Shown one piece after another: positions 55,740 through 64,000 of a DNA stretch of 64,000 nucleotides. The stretch spans positions 3,348,001-3,412,000 of the forward strand of contig AP025252.1 in the NCBI GenBank assembly GCA_016865505.2, written 5' to 3'. This DNA is from Bryobacterales bacterium F-183 (GTDB lineage: Bacteria; Acidobacteriota; Terriglobia; Bryobacterales; Bryobacteraceae). Each line of letters opens with the position of its first letter. Position 1 is the first letter of the stretch. Below the pieces are notes generated by a model that made no database searches, was not told where the DNA came from, and was given only the letters and a program-made list of their open reading frames with translations. The position numbers were made by a program, and so were the translations under genes.

Positions 55740-57914
55740 GTGACCGGGCGCTTCCTCCACCCAGCACTTCTATCTCTCGTCATTCTCGCTGCCACGCCCG
55801 TACTGGCGGACTCCACGGCCTGCGCACCCTGCCACGCCAACATCGCCAAGACCTACGCCAACACCGGCATGGCCAAGGCCTTCTACAAGCCCCGGCCCGA
55901 CAGCTTTCCCAACCCCCAGCCGTACTTCCACCCCGCCACACGAACCTGGTTCGATGTCACCCGGCGCGATGATGGAAACTGGTACCAAAGCTGGTGGCAG
56001 ATCGACCACAAGCAGCAGCCAACCAACGCCGGAGAATCACGCATCGACTTCATCATGGGCTCCGGCAACCATGTCCGTACCTACCTTCACCGCAGCGCTC
56101 GCGGAACCCTCATCGAACTCCCGCTCGCCTGGTACTCCGAGTCCGGCGGCAAGTGGGCACTCAACCCCGGCTTCGACCGCAGTGACCCTCCGCTCGGACG
56201 CAAAATCGGGTACGACTGCATGTTCTGCCACAACGCGTACCCCGCGATTCCGCCCGGTCACGACCACACCGGCGCAGAACCCGTCTTCACTGGTGACCTC
56301 CCGCAAGGCATCGACTGTGAGCGTTGCCACGGCCCCGGCACGCGCCACATCGAAGCCGCCAAGCAGCCCCAACCGCTGCTGGACCAGATCCGCGCCACCA
56401 TCGTCAACCCCGCAAAGCTTGACTCCGTACGTGCCATGGACGTTTGCATGCAGTGCCACCTCGAAACCACCAGCCGTCCACTGCCCAACTCCATCCGCCG
56501 CTACGACAAACACCCATTCGGCTACCAGCCCGGACAACCCTTTAGCGCCTTCCAGTTATCGTTCGACCACGCCCCAGGCACCGGCCACGACGACAAGTTC
56601 GAAATCGTCAACTCCGTCTACCGTCTGCAAAAATCCAAGTGCTACATCGCCAGTGCCGGCAAACTCGGCTGCACCACCTGCCACAACCCGCACGACATCC
56701 AGCACGGCAAGCCCGCGGAAGATGCCTACAACAAGACCTGCGCCGGATGCCACGCCCCAGCTACCATCAAGGCCCAATCGCACCCGCAAGCCGGCAACTG
56801 CATCGGCTGCCATATGCCCAAGCGCCGCAGTGAAGACGTCGTACACGCGGTCATGACGGACCATCTCATCCAGCGCCAAGCGCCGCCAAATGCGCTCGCA
56901 CCCATTGCGGAAAAGCACGGCCCCGCGTACGATTACCGCGGCGAGGTCGTACCCTACGGCCCCAAGGACGATCTGTACACCGCCGTCGCCCAGGTCACCC
57001 ACGGCAGCAATCTGCAAAAAGGCATTCCCCAACTCCAGGCCGAAATCGCCCGCCGCAAGCCGGAACAGCCCGAGTTCTACATGGAACTTGGCGACGCCCT
57101 TCAGCGTGCCGGACGCTCCACAGAAGCGATCGCCGCCTACCGCACCGCCATCGCCAAAAAGCCTCGTTCGGCCATCCTGTACGCCCGTCTCGCCATGCCC
57201 CAGCGCGCGCTCGGACGCACGCAAGAGCCTCTTGCCTCCATGCAGCAAGCCGTCACCCTCGCCCCGCAGGACCCCGAGATCCGCTACAACCTCGGCCTCC
57301 TCCAATCGGACCTCGGCAACAAGCAGGCCGCCATCGCCACCTTTCGCAAAGCCATCGAACTGGACCCTCTGTTCTCGGACGCCCATGCCAGCCTCGGCGC
57401 CACCCTCGCTCAACTCGGCCAACCGAGCGACGCTCTTGCCGCGCTCCAAACCGCGCTACGCCTCAAGCCCACCTCACTCCTCGCCCACGGCCAAATGGCG
57501 TACCTCCGTGCCGCCCAGAACGACCTGGAAACCGCCGCCTGGCACTTCGAACGCGCCGCCCAAACCGCCGTCAACCACTTCGCCCACGCCATCACCTTGC
57601 TTCGTCTGGACCGTATCCCCGCCGCCCAAACTCTCCTCGAACAGTCGCTCAAGCTCGACCCCAAGCAACCCGTCGCGCACGAACTCCTCGGTCGTCTCCT
57701 CGCTGCCGCCGGCGACCAAACCGGTGCGATCTCGCACTACAAAGACGCCCTCCGCCTCAACCCCAACTTCGGCCAGGCGCACCTCAGCCTGGGCACTCTC
57801 CTCCTGCAGCAAGGCAACAGAATTGCCGCAGCCGCGGAACTCCGTCTCGCCCAGAACGACCCCGACCCCAACGTCCGCCAACTCGCCGCTCAAGCCCTCC
57901 AAACCATCCGCTAG
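55740..57914 (+). CDS. Exported heptahaem cytochrome c with TPR domain
   Basis: 724 residues from GTG 55740, with a signal peptide (PALLSLVILAATPVLADS). Seven CxxCH haem motifs lie in the first 370 residues: CAPCH, CMFCH, CERCH, CMQCH, CTTCH, CAGCH and CIGCH. From about residue 430 a series of six to eight TPR-like helices follows (AEIARRKPEQPEFYMELGDA; LGLLQSDLGNKQAAIATFRK). It should carry electrons in the periplasm and dock partners through the TPRs. The protein layout is widespread in Acidobacteriota and Planctomycetota; the redox partner is unknown. Confidence 0.9.
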   Translation: MTGRFLHPALLSLVILAATPVLADSTACAPCHANIAKTYANTGMAKAFYKPRPDSFPNPQPYFHPATRTWFDVTRRDDGNWYQSWWQIDHKQQPTNAGESRIDFIMGSGNHVRTYLHRSARGTLIELPLAWYSESGGKWALNPGFDRSDPPLGRKIGYDCMFCHNAYPAIPPGHDHTGAEPVFTGDLPQGIDCERCHGPGTRHIEAAKQPQPLLDQIRATIVNPAKLDSVRAMDVCMQCHLETTSRPLPNSIRRYDKHPFGYQPGQPFSAFQLSFDHAPGTGHDDKFEIVNSVYRLQKSKCYIASAGKLGCTTCHNPHDIQHGKPAEDAYNKTCAGCHAPATIKAQSHPQAGNCIGCHMPKRRSEDVVHAVMTDHLIQRQAPPNALAPIAEKHGPAYDYRGEVVPYGPKDDLYTAVAQVTHGSNLQKGIPQLQAEIARRKPEQPEFYMELGDALQRAGRSTEAIAAYRTAIAKKPRSAILYARLAMPQRALGRTQEPLASMQQAVTLAPQDPEIRYNLGLLQSDLGNKQAAIATFRKAIELDPLFSDAHASLGATLAQLGQPSDALAALQTALRLKPTSLLAHGQMAYLRAAQNDLETAAWHFERAAQTAVNHFAHAITLLRLDRIPAAQTLLEQSLKLDPKQPVAHELLGRLLAAAGDQTGAISHYKDALRLNPNFGQAHLSLGTLLLQQGNRIAAAAELRLAQNDPDPNVRQLAAQALQTIR

Positions 57915-58027
57915 CCGTCGCCATGCGATACTGAAGTTACCTGTCCGCAGCAGCCCGACTAGTATTCGGACCGTCCAACAACCGATCCCCATATTCTTCT
58001 GGCGACCCCACTTCGAAAAGGAGAAGT

Positions 58028-58219
58028 ATGGCTCAACGATCCGCCACCACATTCAAAAAACGTCAAAAGGAACAGGAGCGCAAAGAGCGCCAGCAGGAAA
58101 AGTTCGCCAAGCGCATGGATCGCAAGCGCGGCATCGGCGTAGAAACCCCCGGCGCCTCCGATCAGGAAACCTCGCACGAGGACGGCGAACTGAGCCCCTC
58201 TCCGGTTGTGCTACCGTAA
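58028..58219 (+). CDS. Small basic protein of unknown function
   Basis: 63 residues with AAGGAGA in front of the ATG. The first 35 residues are Lys/Arg/Glu-rich and helical (FKKRQKEQERKERQQEKFAK); the tail is acidic and Ser/Pro-rich. Such proteins are often nucleic-acid binding. It precedes an RRM protein gene by 113 bp. Confidence 0.65.
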   Translation: MAQRSATTFKKRQKEQERKERQQEKFAKRMDRKRGIGVETPGASDQETSHEDGELSPSPVVLP

Positions 58220-58332
58220 GAGGGTAGTATACAGTTCGCTGACTTCTGGCATCTCTTTTCGTCCGGTCCTTCCAGGCCCCCTCGTCAATCCTGCCCTAAA
58301 TCACTGGCCTGCAACTTCAAGGAAGGACGCAG

Positions 58333-58668
58333 ATGAAAAATATCTTCGTTGGAAATCTAAGTTACGACGCGACCGAACACGCCGTTCGTTCGCTGTTTGA
58401 GGAATACGGCACCGTCGACCGCGTGAGCATCATCACCGATCGCGATACCGGGCAAGCCAAGGGCTTCGGCTTCGTCGAAATGAGTGTCAACTCGGAAGCG
58501 GAACGCGCAATCGCCGAATTGAACAACCATGAACTCGCCGGCCGCGCCATGAACGTGAACGAGGCTCGTCCTCGTGAAGAACGCAGCTTCGGTGGCAGCG
58601 GCGGTGGCAATCGCCGCAGCGGTGGTGGCAACAACAGCGGCGGTGGCAACCGTCGCGGTCGCTACTAA
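58333..58668 (+). CDS. RRM-domain RNA-binding protein with Gly/Arg-rich tail
   Basis: 111 residues. One RNA recognition motif (RNP2 IFVGNLSYD, RNP1 KGFGFVEM) is followed by a tail of Gly, Arg, Asn and Ser (GGSGGGNRRSGGGNNSGGGN). This matches the short bacterial Rbp proteins that bind single-stranded RNA and respond to cold. AAGGAAGGA precedes the ATG and a terminator follows. Confidence 0.95.
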   Translation: MKNIFVGNLSYDATEHAVRSLFEEYGTVDRVSIITDRDTGQAKGFGFVEMSVNSEAERAIAELNNHELAGRAMNVNEARPREERSFGGSGGGNRRSGGGNNSGGGNRRGRY

Positions 58669-58709
58669 GCGCAATCTCCACACATCTCATAACCGTCACA
58701 ATGGCACGG

Positions 58710-58739
58710 GGCGGCCCACAACGGCCGCCTTTTGCTTTT
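58710..58739 (+). terminator. Rho-independent terminator of RRM gene
   Basis: GGCGGCC (58710-58716) and GGCCGCC (58723-58729) form a 7-bp stem with a 6-nt loop, followed by TTTTGCTTTT. Confidence 0.85.
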
Positions 58740-58791
58740 CTCCCACCCTCTCAACTCTCTCCGCTCAACCAATCAAGAAGAGGAGAAATCA

Positions 58792-59193
58792 ATGCTGGTG
58801 AAACCCGCCAACCATCGCTTCGTTTTGAAGGGATTCGTACAGGAACGCGGCGGCCGTACCTTCCTGTTTGAAGGCATCGACGCCGACAACGCCCGTACCG
58901 AAGTATCCGTACACGCCGACATGTCGCTGCTCCGCACCCACGGGATCCCGATCCAGGAACTACCCCTGCTCTGCCTGAGCCTGCTCGAACGCCGCTCCAG
59001 CGACCCCACCTCTGCCTCCGTCCACGAATTCGGCGAACAGGAAATGTCGCAAGTCAGTGCAGACCGCTCGGCCGCCAAGCTCGCCGCCGCCCAGAAGCGC
59101 AAGCCCTTCCGCCGTCCGACAACCACGGAAAACACCGGCGTCGGCTGGCGCACAACCTCTCCGCTCGCCATCCGTACCCAGCCGCAGGAATAA
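58792..59193 (+). CDS. Conserved-looking small protein of unknown function
   Basis: 133 residues from ATG 58792 with GAGGAG upstream. The N-terminal part looks folded (HRFVLKGFVQERGGRTFLFE; VSVHADMSLLRTHGIPIQEL) and the C-terminal 50 residues are basic and unstructured. No family is recognised. It starts a short rightward run of three small genes. Confidence 0.65.
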   Translation: MLVKPANHRFVLKGFVQERGGRTFLFEGIDADNARTEVSVHADMSLLRTHGIPIQELPLLCLSLLERRSSDPTSASVHEFGEQEMSQVSADRSAAKLAAAQKRKPFRRPTTTENTGVGWRTTSPLAIRTQPQE

Positions 59194-59202
59194 GCTCCTC
59201 CT

Positions 59203-59592
59203 TTGGCGTCCCTCTACAGCAAACAACCGAATCTGGCTCTGACAAGCGGCGTGGTGCTGGTCGCCCCGGGAACGGCACTGCCACCCACTTGGCGCACCGG
59301 CACCCGCCTGCCCTCCAGCCGTTGGTCCGTTGTGATCGGCGGCGTCGTCAATGCCAGCGGTGCTGCCGCTGGTTGGCAATTGCGGCAAGCCGTCGAACGC
59401 CGCAGCGCTACCGGAGTCGGCTTCTCCGACAGCCGCTGTATCGAACGTGCCTGCTCACGCCTCTGCGACGATGTCCACAACCAGGGCTTCAACTGCCTCA
59501 AGATCGACAACGTCTCCATCCGCAACATCTTCGGGCTGCGCTACGCCGTAATCGCCGCAGTTCCCCAAACGATCCAACAAATCAAGGAATAA
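59203..59592 (+). CDS. Small protein of unknown function
   Basis: 129 residues from TTG 59203, 9 bp after the previous stop. It has a Gly/Ala-rich middle (SVVIGGVVNASGAAAGWQL) and a cysteine-bearing stretch (SRCIERACSRLCDDVHNQGF) ending NIFGLRYAVIAAVPQTIQQI. The composition is protein-like. No known domain is visible. Confidence 0.55.
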   Translation: MASLYSKQPNLALTSGVVLVAPGTALPPTWRTGTRLPSSRWSVVIGGVVNASGAAAGWQLRQAVERRSATGVGFSDSRCIERACSRLCDDVHNQGFNCLKIDNVSIRNIFGLRYAVIAAVPQTIQQIKE

Positions 59593-59769
59593 ATGAAGAG
59601 TATTGTCCACACGGTGCGTATGTCGCCCGATCCTGCACCCTCGGCCCCCGCCGTCTCCGAACCCCACACCATCGCCGGCGTACCCGTTCAAAAGCGGCCG
59701 CGCGAACAGGGTGACGCCCAGCTACGCCCCGCGCACCGCTGGAGCAACGCCCCCCTCACTGCATCGTAA
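59593..59769 (+). CDS. Possible small Pro/Ala-rich protein
   Basis: ATG 59593 directly follows the previous stop (TAA-ATG). The 58-residue frame (VRMSPDPAPSAPAVSEPHTI onward) is rich in Pro, Ala and Arg and probably disordered. It overlaps the convergent DUF2141 gene by 14 bp. It may be real but has no recognised relatives. Confidence 0.35.
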   Translation: MKSIVHTVRMSPDPAPSAPAVSEPHTIAGVPVQKRPREQGDAQLRPAHRWSNAPLTAS

Positions 59770-60169
59770 TCGTAATCGCGTTCGTCGCAGTCAACGAAAA
59801 CTTCGCATCCTTAAACGACGGCGGACCCATGCGAGCCTTCGCATCATTGGAAACGCCCGTCGGCTCCTTCGGAATCCCGATAAAGTTGGTATCCATCTTT
59901 CCGTTGCCATTCGCATCGTGATACGCGGCCACCGCGTACGTGCCGGGCTTCAGGTCGGACAGCACCACCGTTGCTGTACCCCCTGCGATGTTCGCCATCT
60001 CTTTCCGCATCGCCTTATCGGCCTTCGGGAATGCCGCTTCAGAGTCAAACAGCGCCACCCGCACCGTACCCTTATCGGACTTGAACCCCTTCAACTGAAT
60101 CGTCAAGGTCACAGGCTCCGCGGCAAACATGGCGGTAGCAGTCAGCCATAACAGGATCTTCAGCATCAT
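59756..60169 (-). CDS. DUF2141-family secreted protein
   Basis: 137 residues with a signal peptide (MLKILLWLTATAMFAAEP). The rest fits DUF2141: GTVRVALFDSEAAFPK, VVLSDLKPGTYAVAAYHDAN and NGKMDTNFIGIPKEPTGVSN. The function is unknown; members are small beta-sandwich periplasmic proteins. It lies 6 bp after the next gene on the same strand. Confidence 0.92.
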   Translation of the reverse strand: MMLKILLWLTATAMFAAEPVTLTIQLKGFKSDKGTVRVALFDSEAAFPKADKAMRKEMANIAGGTATVVLSDLKPGTYAVAAYHDANGNGKMDTNFIGIPKEPTGVSNDAKARMGPPSFKDAKFSLTATNAITITMQ

Positions 60170-60175
60170 ACCCTC

Positions 60176-60805
60176 CTATTTCCGCCGGAACAGCTTCTTC
60201 AAGTCCGGCCCAAACTCCTGAATGATGTTGAACGCCGTACCCACGCCAACCTGCACCGTCGCCGTCTGCATCCCCTCGCCGCTCCACCGGTACCGTGCCG
60301 GATACCACGCCTCACTCGCGATCACCGCGCCACCCACGATCCCGCCTAAGAACGCAGCATTCGGCACGGTCGCGCCAGACGAATTCTTGGTCACAAACGA
60401 CCGGCTCAACGCGTACCCCAATCGCTTCGCCCCGCCCGAACAAGCACACCGCTGATACCCCGTCGACGTTCCCATCGCTGCAGCGCCGGCGTGATAAATC
60501 GCCGTCTGCAATTGATACTGCGCCGCGCGACGCCCCACCCGGTTTCCAAACGCATCCCAACCCTGCCCGTACTCCACCGGTTCATTCCGGTTTTGCTGCC
60601 CCAAAGCGGGCATCACACTGGCAAAAAACGGCGCCGGCGACAAAAACGCATCCTTGGCGTATTTGTTCCAGCGATCCTTCGCCGTCTGCGTCTGGAAACT
60701 GCCGGGCGCAGCAGCCGCGGTCGAACCGGTACCTTTGCTGTCATCCTCCTGGCCAAACGCGGCACCCAGACAAACCACAAATGTAAAGAAGAAGCGATGT
60801 TTCAT
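60176..60805 (-). CDS. Exported protein of unknown function
   Basis: 209 residues from ATG 60805, with a signal peptide (HRFFFTFVVCLGAAFGQED). The body has KDAFLSPAPFFASVMPALGQ, a CACSGGAKRLGYALSRSF segment with two close cysteines, and Gly-rich hydrophobic stretches (FLGGIVGGAVIASEAWYPAR) that may sit on a membrane. No family is recognised. It is coupled to the DUF2141 gene and divergent from the amine oxidase. Confidence 0.7.
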   Translation of the reverse strand: MKHRFFFTFVVCLGAAFGQEDDSKGTGSTAAAAPGSFQTQTAKDRWNKYAKDAFLSPAPFFASVMPALGQQNRNEPVEYGQGWDAFGNRVGRRAAQYQLQTAIYHAGAAAMGTSTGYQRCACSGGAKRLGYALSRSFVTKNSSGATVPNAAFLGGIVGGAVIASEAWYPARYRWSGEGMQTATVQVGVGTAFNIIQEFGPDLKKLFRRK

Positions 60806-60922
60806 GCAATTCCTGATTTCGTAGTCGTAGACGCTGCCCACATCCCCCCGGAGTCAGGAAGAAACGTAAAATGAACAGCGTTCAGCGTCCACTTGCGCGG
60901 CCATCCATCCAGCGCTACCCTT

Positions 60923-62881
60923 ATGAACCTCATGCGTGTTCTGCTCCTCTTGCTCGGCCTCGCCACTTTCGCCACCGCCCAGGCGCCCGTCCATCCATTG
61001 GACGCGCTCACCAGCAACGAATACTGGAATGTCTACGACACCCTCGCAACCGCAGGACACGCCACTCCGGACACCATCTTTTCCAGCGTCCTCTTACATC
61101 CGCCGTCCAAGTCCCTCGTCCTTACCTGGAGGCCCGGCCAGCCCATCCCACGCCAGGCCGATGTCATCCTCCTGCGTGGGGCCAAGTCTTACACCGCTCT
61201 CGTGGACGTCGCCGCCCGCCGAGTCGTCCGCTTCGACGAACTGAAAGGACCCCAAGCCCCATTCGTCACCAGCGAACTCATCGGCATGGAAGAGGTCATC
61301 AAGAGCGACCCCCGCGTCATCGAAGCGATGAAAAAGCGCGGCATCACCGACATGCGCCACGTCCAGTGCTTCGCGCTACCCGTGGCCTACCGTGCGATCC
61401 CCGAGCAAGCCACCCAACGCATCGGCTTTGCCAGTTGCTCCATGACCCATCGCGTCTACCGCGGTTGGGGCCGCTCCATCGAAGGTCTCAGCATCCCCAT
61501 CGACATCACGGCCCGAAAAGTCCTCCGCGTGGACGACACCGGCGGCACTCCCATCCCCACCGGCGGAAACACCAACTACGAGGACATCCCCGAAGTCGCG
61601 CGCCCCAACACGACCTCCATCGCCACCGTACAGCCGCAAGGCACCGCCTACCGCATCGACAAAGGCGAGATCTCCTGGCAGGACTGGCGCTTCCGCATGC
61701 GCATCGACCCTCGCGTCGGAACCGTCCTCAACCTCGTCCGCTTCGTCGACAAAGGCAAACCGCGCTCGGTGATGTATGAAGGCAGCGTCAGCGAACTCTT
61801 CGTCCCCTACATGGACCCCGCCACCGGCTGGAACAATCGCGCCTTCATCGACGCAGGCCAGTTCTACGGCACCGGCGGACACCTCAAGCCCCTTCGTCCG
61901 GACCTCGACTGTCCCGCACGTGCCACTTGGTTTGACGCCTTTACGGTAGGGGAAAACGGTGCACCCAAGCGCACCGCCAACATGGCCTGCCTCTTCGAGC
62001 GCAACCTTGAAAACCCCGCCTGGCGTCACGCCGAGAACGGAGAGATCCAAGGCCGCCCAGCGCGCCAACTCGTTCTACGCTCGGCAGCCGTCATCGGCAA
62101 CTACGACTACATCATGGACTGGCGCTTTGAACAGGACGGCACCATCGAAGTCGCCGTCGGCGCCACCGGCATCATCGAAACCAAGCCCGTCAAAGAGAAA
62201 ACGGCCTCGTCCACGCACGACCACACCACCACACACGAGACCGGACAGTTCGTCGCCCCCAACACCCTGGGCGTCAACCACGACCATTACTTCTCCTACC
62301 GCCTCGACCTCGACGTCGACGGACCCGCCAACAGCTTCATGCTCCACCGCCTCGTACCCAAGCGCATCGAAAACGACCCCATGCGCAAGTCCATTTGGGT
62401 ACTCCAACCGTCCACCGCCCAGCGCGAAAAAGACGCCATCCTCGACATCCGCGCAGACTCCCCAGCCATGTGGATGTTCATGAACCCTTCCACCAAGGGT
62501 CCCCTCAACTACGAGACCGGCTATGAGGTCATGCCCGGCGCGACTGCCAAATCGCTCATGTCGGCCGATGATCCGGTACAAAAGATCGGCGCCTTCTCGG
62601 CTCACGCCTTCTGGGTCACGCCCTACAAAGAGGACGAGCGCTACGCCTCCGGCACCTACCCCACCAGTTCAGACGCCAACGAAGGGCTAGCCGTTTGGAC
62701 CCAAGCCAATCGCCCCATCGTGAACACGGACATCGTCGGCTGGTACACCCTCGGCTTCCATCACGTGCCGCGCGCGGAGGATTGGCCGGTGATGCCGGTC
62801 ATGTGGCATCACTTCCACATCCGCCCGTTCCACTTCTTCCAATCGAACCCGGTGCTGGACCTGCCCAAGACCCTGCAGTAA
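60923..62881 (+). CDS. Secreted copper amine oxidase
   Basis: 652 residues from ATG 60923 (ATG 60932 also in frame), with a signal peptide (MRVLLLLLGLATFATAQAP). The self-processing Tyr394 in GNYDYIMDW becomes the topaquinone cofactor. Copper ligands are His453 and His455 (NHDHYF) and a late His near 629-630 in MPVMWHHFHIRPFHFF. It oxidises primary amines to aldehydes with release of H2O2 and ammonia outside the cytoplasm. No transporter or regulator is adjacent. Confidence 0.93.
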   Translation: MNLMRVLLLLLGLATFATAQAPVHPLDALTSNEYWNVYDTLATAGHATPDTIFSSVLLHPPSKSLVLTWRPGQPIPRQADVILLRGAKSYTALVDVAARRVVRFDELKGPQAPFVTSELIGMEEVIKSDPRVIEAMKKRGITDMRHVQCFALPVAYRAIPEQATQRIGFASCSMTHRVYRGWGRSIEGLSIPIDITARKVLRVDDTGGTPIPTGGNTNYEDIPEVARPNTTSIATVQPQGTAYRIDKGEISWQDWRFRMRIDPRVGTVLNLVRFVDKGKPRSVMYEGSVSELFVPYMDPATGWNNRAFIDAGQFYGTGGHLKPLRPDLDCPARATWFDAFTVGENGAPKRTANMACLFERNLENPAWRHAENGEIQGRPARQLVLRSAAVIGNYDYIMDWRFEQDGTIEVAVGATGIIETKPVKEKTASSTHDHTTTHETGQFVAPNTLGVNHDHYFSYRLDLDVDGPANSFMLHRLVPKRIENDPMRKSIWVLQPSTAQREKDAILDIRADSPAMWMFMNPSTKGPLNYETGYEVMPGATAKSLMSADDPVQKIGAFSAHAFWVTPYKEDERYASGTYPTSSDANEGLAVWTQANRPIVNTDIVGWYTLGFHHVPRAEDWPVMPVMWHHFHIRPFHFFQSNPVLDLPKTLQ

Positions 62882-62883
62882 TT

Positions 62884-64000
62884 CTAAGGAGCCAGCAACC
62901 CCGCTACCTTCTTCCAGTCCAAAGCCGACCACATTGCGACATGCCGGGCGCAACCCTGCGGTGGCACGATCGATTTCACCGGCAATGGATAAGGCGTAAG
63001 TTGGCCGTTCACAACCTGAAAGCATCGGCCAAACGCCTTTGCCGTAAGGATTTGCGGCACGTGGCGAGGCAGTTTCGGATCAAAGTAGGCGTAGTTTTCA
63101 ATCACAATCGGGTGGCAACCGGCGGACACCCCGGCAACAATCTGGCCCTTTATCTTGTACCGGCCCTGCTCCTTCGGGGCCGCAACAAAACAAGCCGGAG
63201 CCGCGGCTTCCGCCGGACTCATGCTTGCCAACCTACGCTGCGCATCGGCGTATGCGTCCATCGGATGCCAGTACCAGTTCCCGGCCTCGTCCCGCTGGGG
63301 ATTGGCGTCCTGTTTTGCCTTATCGCGGTTGTAGCGTAACTCCCGCTCCATGCCAGCCAAGCGGCCCTCGTACTTCTTTGGGTCGCTGGTCCGGAACGCC
63401 CCTGAGTACTTCTCCAGGTGATCTCGCATCGCCTGTTCATAGGCCGGCGCCAGTGTTTCCGCTTCTTTGGCCTTCAACCCGGCCAGACGTTGCTCCGCCG
63501 TTTTGCGATCGCTCTCAAACTCAGCCATGGCCGCCCGCAACACCCTTCCGTACGGCGCAGGCGCAAACGGATCCCGTCCCGGTCGCGCGATCACCAGCTC
63601 CTGCCCATCCAGGACCGGGAACCCGGCATACGTTGTGCTCGCGTCCGGACGCAGAAAGAACCGGACCGGTCCGCGATCCGCAACCTGCTCCTGCGCGATC
63701 ACCGGCTGCTTACCTGGCTCAGGCAGCCGGTTGAACGTGAAGTAAATGCCCTCGGTCTCGCCGCCGGTGACTTCTTTATAAGCGCCCTTTATCAGGGTGT
63801 CCGCCAGATAGAAAGGATAAAAACCGGCCTCAAAAATGATCGGCACGGACGCCGGCGTCAATCCGGGAGGTAAGTCGTAAGGGTTCTCCAGAAAGTAGCT
63901 CCGCGGCTCCTTCATAAACCAACCGGTAATCTGCGAACCCTCGGGTGTGGCGCGCAACATTGCGGAGAGCGAATCGAGCACCGCCAGCATACTCTGGCGA
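62884..64000 (-). CDS. Protein of unknown function, 5' end cut by window edge
   Basis: The frame stays open to the right edge; ATG 63990 is the last internal candidate but the true start probably lies beyond. The visible 370 residues include FEAGFYPFYLADTLIKGAYK, a long charged helical section (AMRDHLEKYSGAFRTSDPKK; MERELRYNRDKAKQDAN) and a cysteine-containing end (VAGVSAGCHPIVIENYAYFD, PPQGCARHVAMW). No family is recognised. It ends 2 bp after the convergent amine oxidase stop. Confidence 0.7.
   Translation of the reverse strand, partial: RQSMLAVLDSLSAMLRATPEGSQITGWFMKEPRSYFLENPYDLPPGLTPASVPIIFEAGFYPFYLADTLIKGAYKEVTGGETEGIYFTFNRLPEPGKQPVIAQEQVADRGPVRFFLRPDASTTYAGFPVLDGQELVIARPGRDPFAPAPYGRVLRAAMAEFESDRKTAEQRLAGLKAKEAETLAPAYEQAMRDHLEKYSGAFRTSDPKKYEGRLAGMERELRYNRDKAKQDANPQRDEAGNWYWHPMDAYADAQRRLASMSPAEAAAPACFVAAPKEQGRYKIKGQIVAGVSAGCHPIVIENYAYFDPKLPRHVPQILTAKAFGRCFQVVNGQLTPYPLPVKSIVPPQGCARHVAMWSALDWKKVAGLLAP

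Noticed and set aside
56890-58227. 445-codon frame inside the cytochrome gene
   Set aside because: It overlaps the TPR part in another frame and has a Pro/Ser-rich shadow composition.

Overview
The window is GC-rich, densely coded bacterial DNA. The gene families suggest an Acidobacteriota member, probably of the Bryobacterales/Solibacter type. They include a BBP2-like porin inside a kdp operon, a CxxCH-plus-TPR cytochrome, a Fe-S photolyase and several lineage-type secreted proteins of unknown function. This placement is inferred from family content; no rRNA is present.

Left part (1-19.7 kb). A compact biosynthetic operon on the + strand opens the window and is cut by the left edge. It encodes an aminotransferase-C-A-PCP NRPS protein whose A-domain residues read as a glycine code, a C-PCP-TE protein without an A domain, a glycosyltransferase, a PAF-acetylhydrolase-like hydrolase and a TIGR04325-type methyltransferase. 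Every junction is a 4-bp overlap. Next come a cysteine-rich ferritin-like gene, a convergent sigma-54 enhancer-binding regulator, and an operon of a secreted LPATA-tailed protein, a small protein and a malic enzyme. Matching palindromes (YGACC-N6-GGTCR) and GG-N10-GC elements precede both the ferritin-like gene and the LPATA-protein operon, which suggests a small sigma-54 regulon. From 16 to 19.4 kb lies a decayed accessory patch: a frameshifted HTH-type pseudogene, a type IV toxin-antitoxin (AbiEi/AbiEii-like) pair whose toxin frame is broken at a G7 tract, and a helicase tail fragment. The patch abuts the 3' end of a tRNA-Leu(CAG).

Right part (19.8-64 kb) looks like ordinary chromosome. In order it holds a GGDEF-EAL protein; an operon with an N-acetylglucosamine kinase-like protein, a membrane glycosyltransferase, a lipoprotein and an HDAC-like deacetylase; an ECF sigma/anti-sigma-like pair; a phosphomannomutase; a PhoR/PhoB-like two-component system divergent from a bestrophin; a cell-wall amidase; a thiol-redox trio (TlpA-like, DsbA-like, MauE-like); Tex; a complete K+ uptake locus; an exported catalase-peroxidase; an Fe-S photolyase; a heptahaem TPR cytochrome; a run of small genes around an RRM protein; a secreted copper amine oxidase; and a gene cut by the right edge.

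The kdp locus reads KdpD-type kinase, kdpE, a conserved-looking 27-aa membrane ORF, kdpF, kdpA, kdpB, kdpC, a porin and two tandem KdpD N-terminal-domain proteins. KdpD is therefore split, and its sensor half is duplicated. A direct repeat resembling the E. coli KdpE site lies upstream of the transporter genes.

A base-composition contrast is worth noting. The tetranucleotide GTAC is about two to three times more frequent in most sampled stretches right of the tRNA than in those to its left. This fits the left 19.7 kb being acquired DNA at a tRNA-Leu site, although one right-hand gene does not follow the trend.
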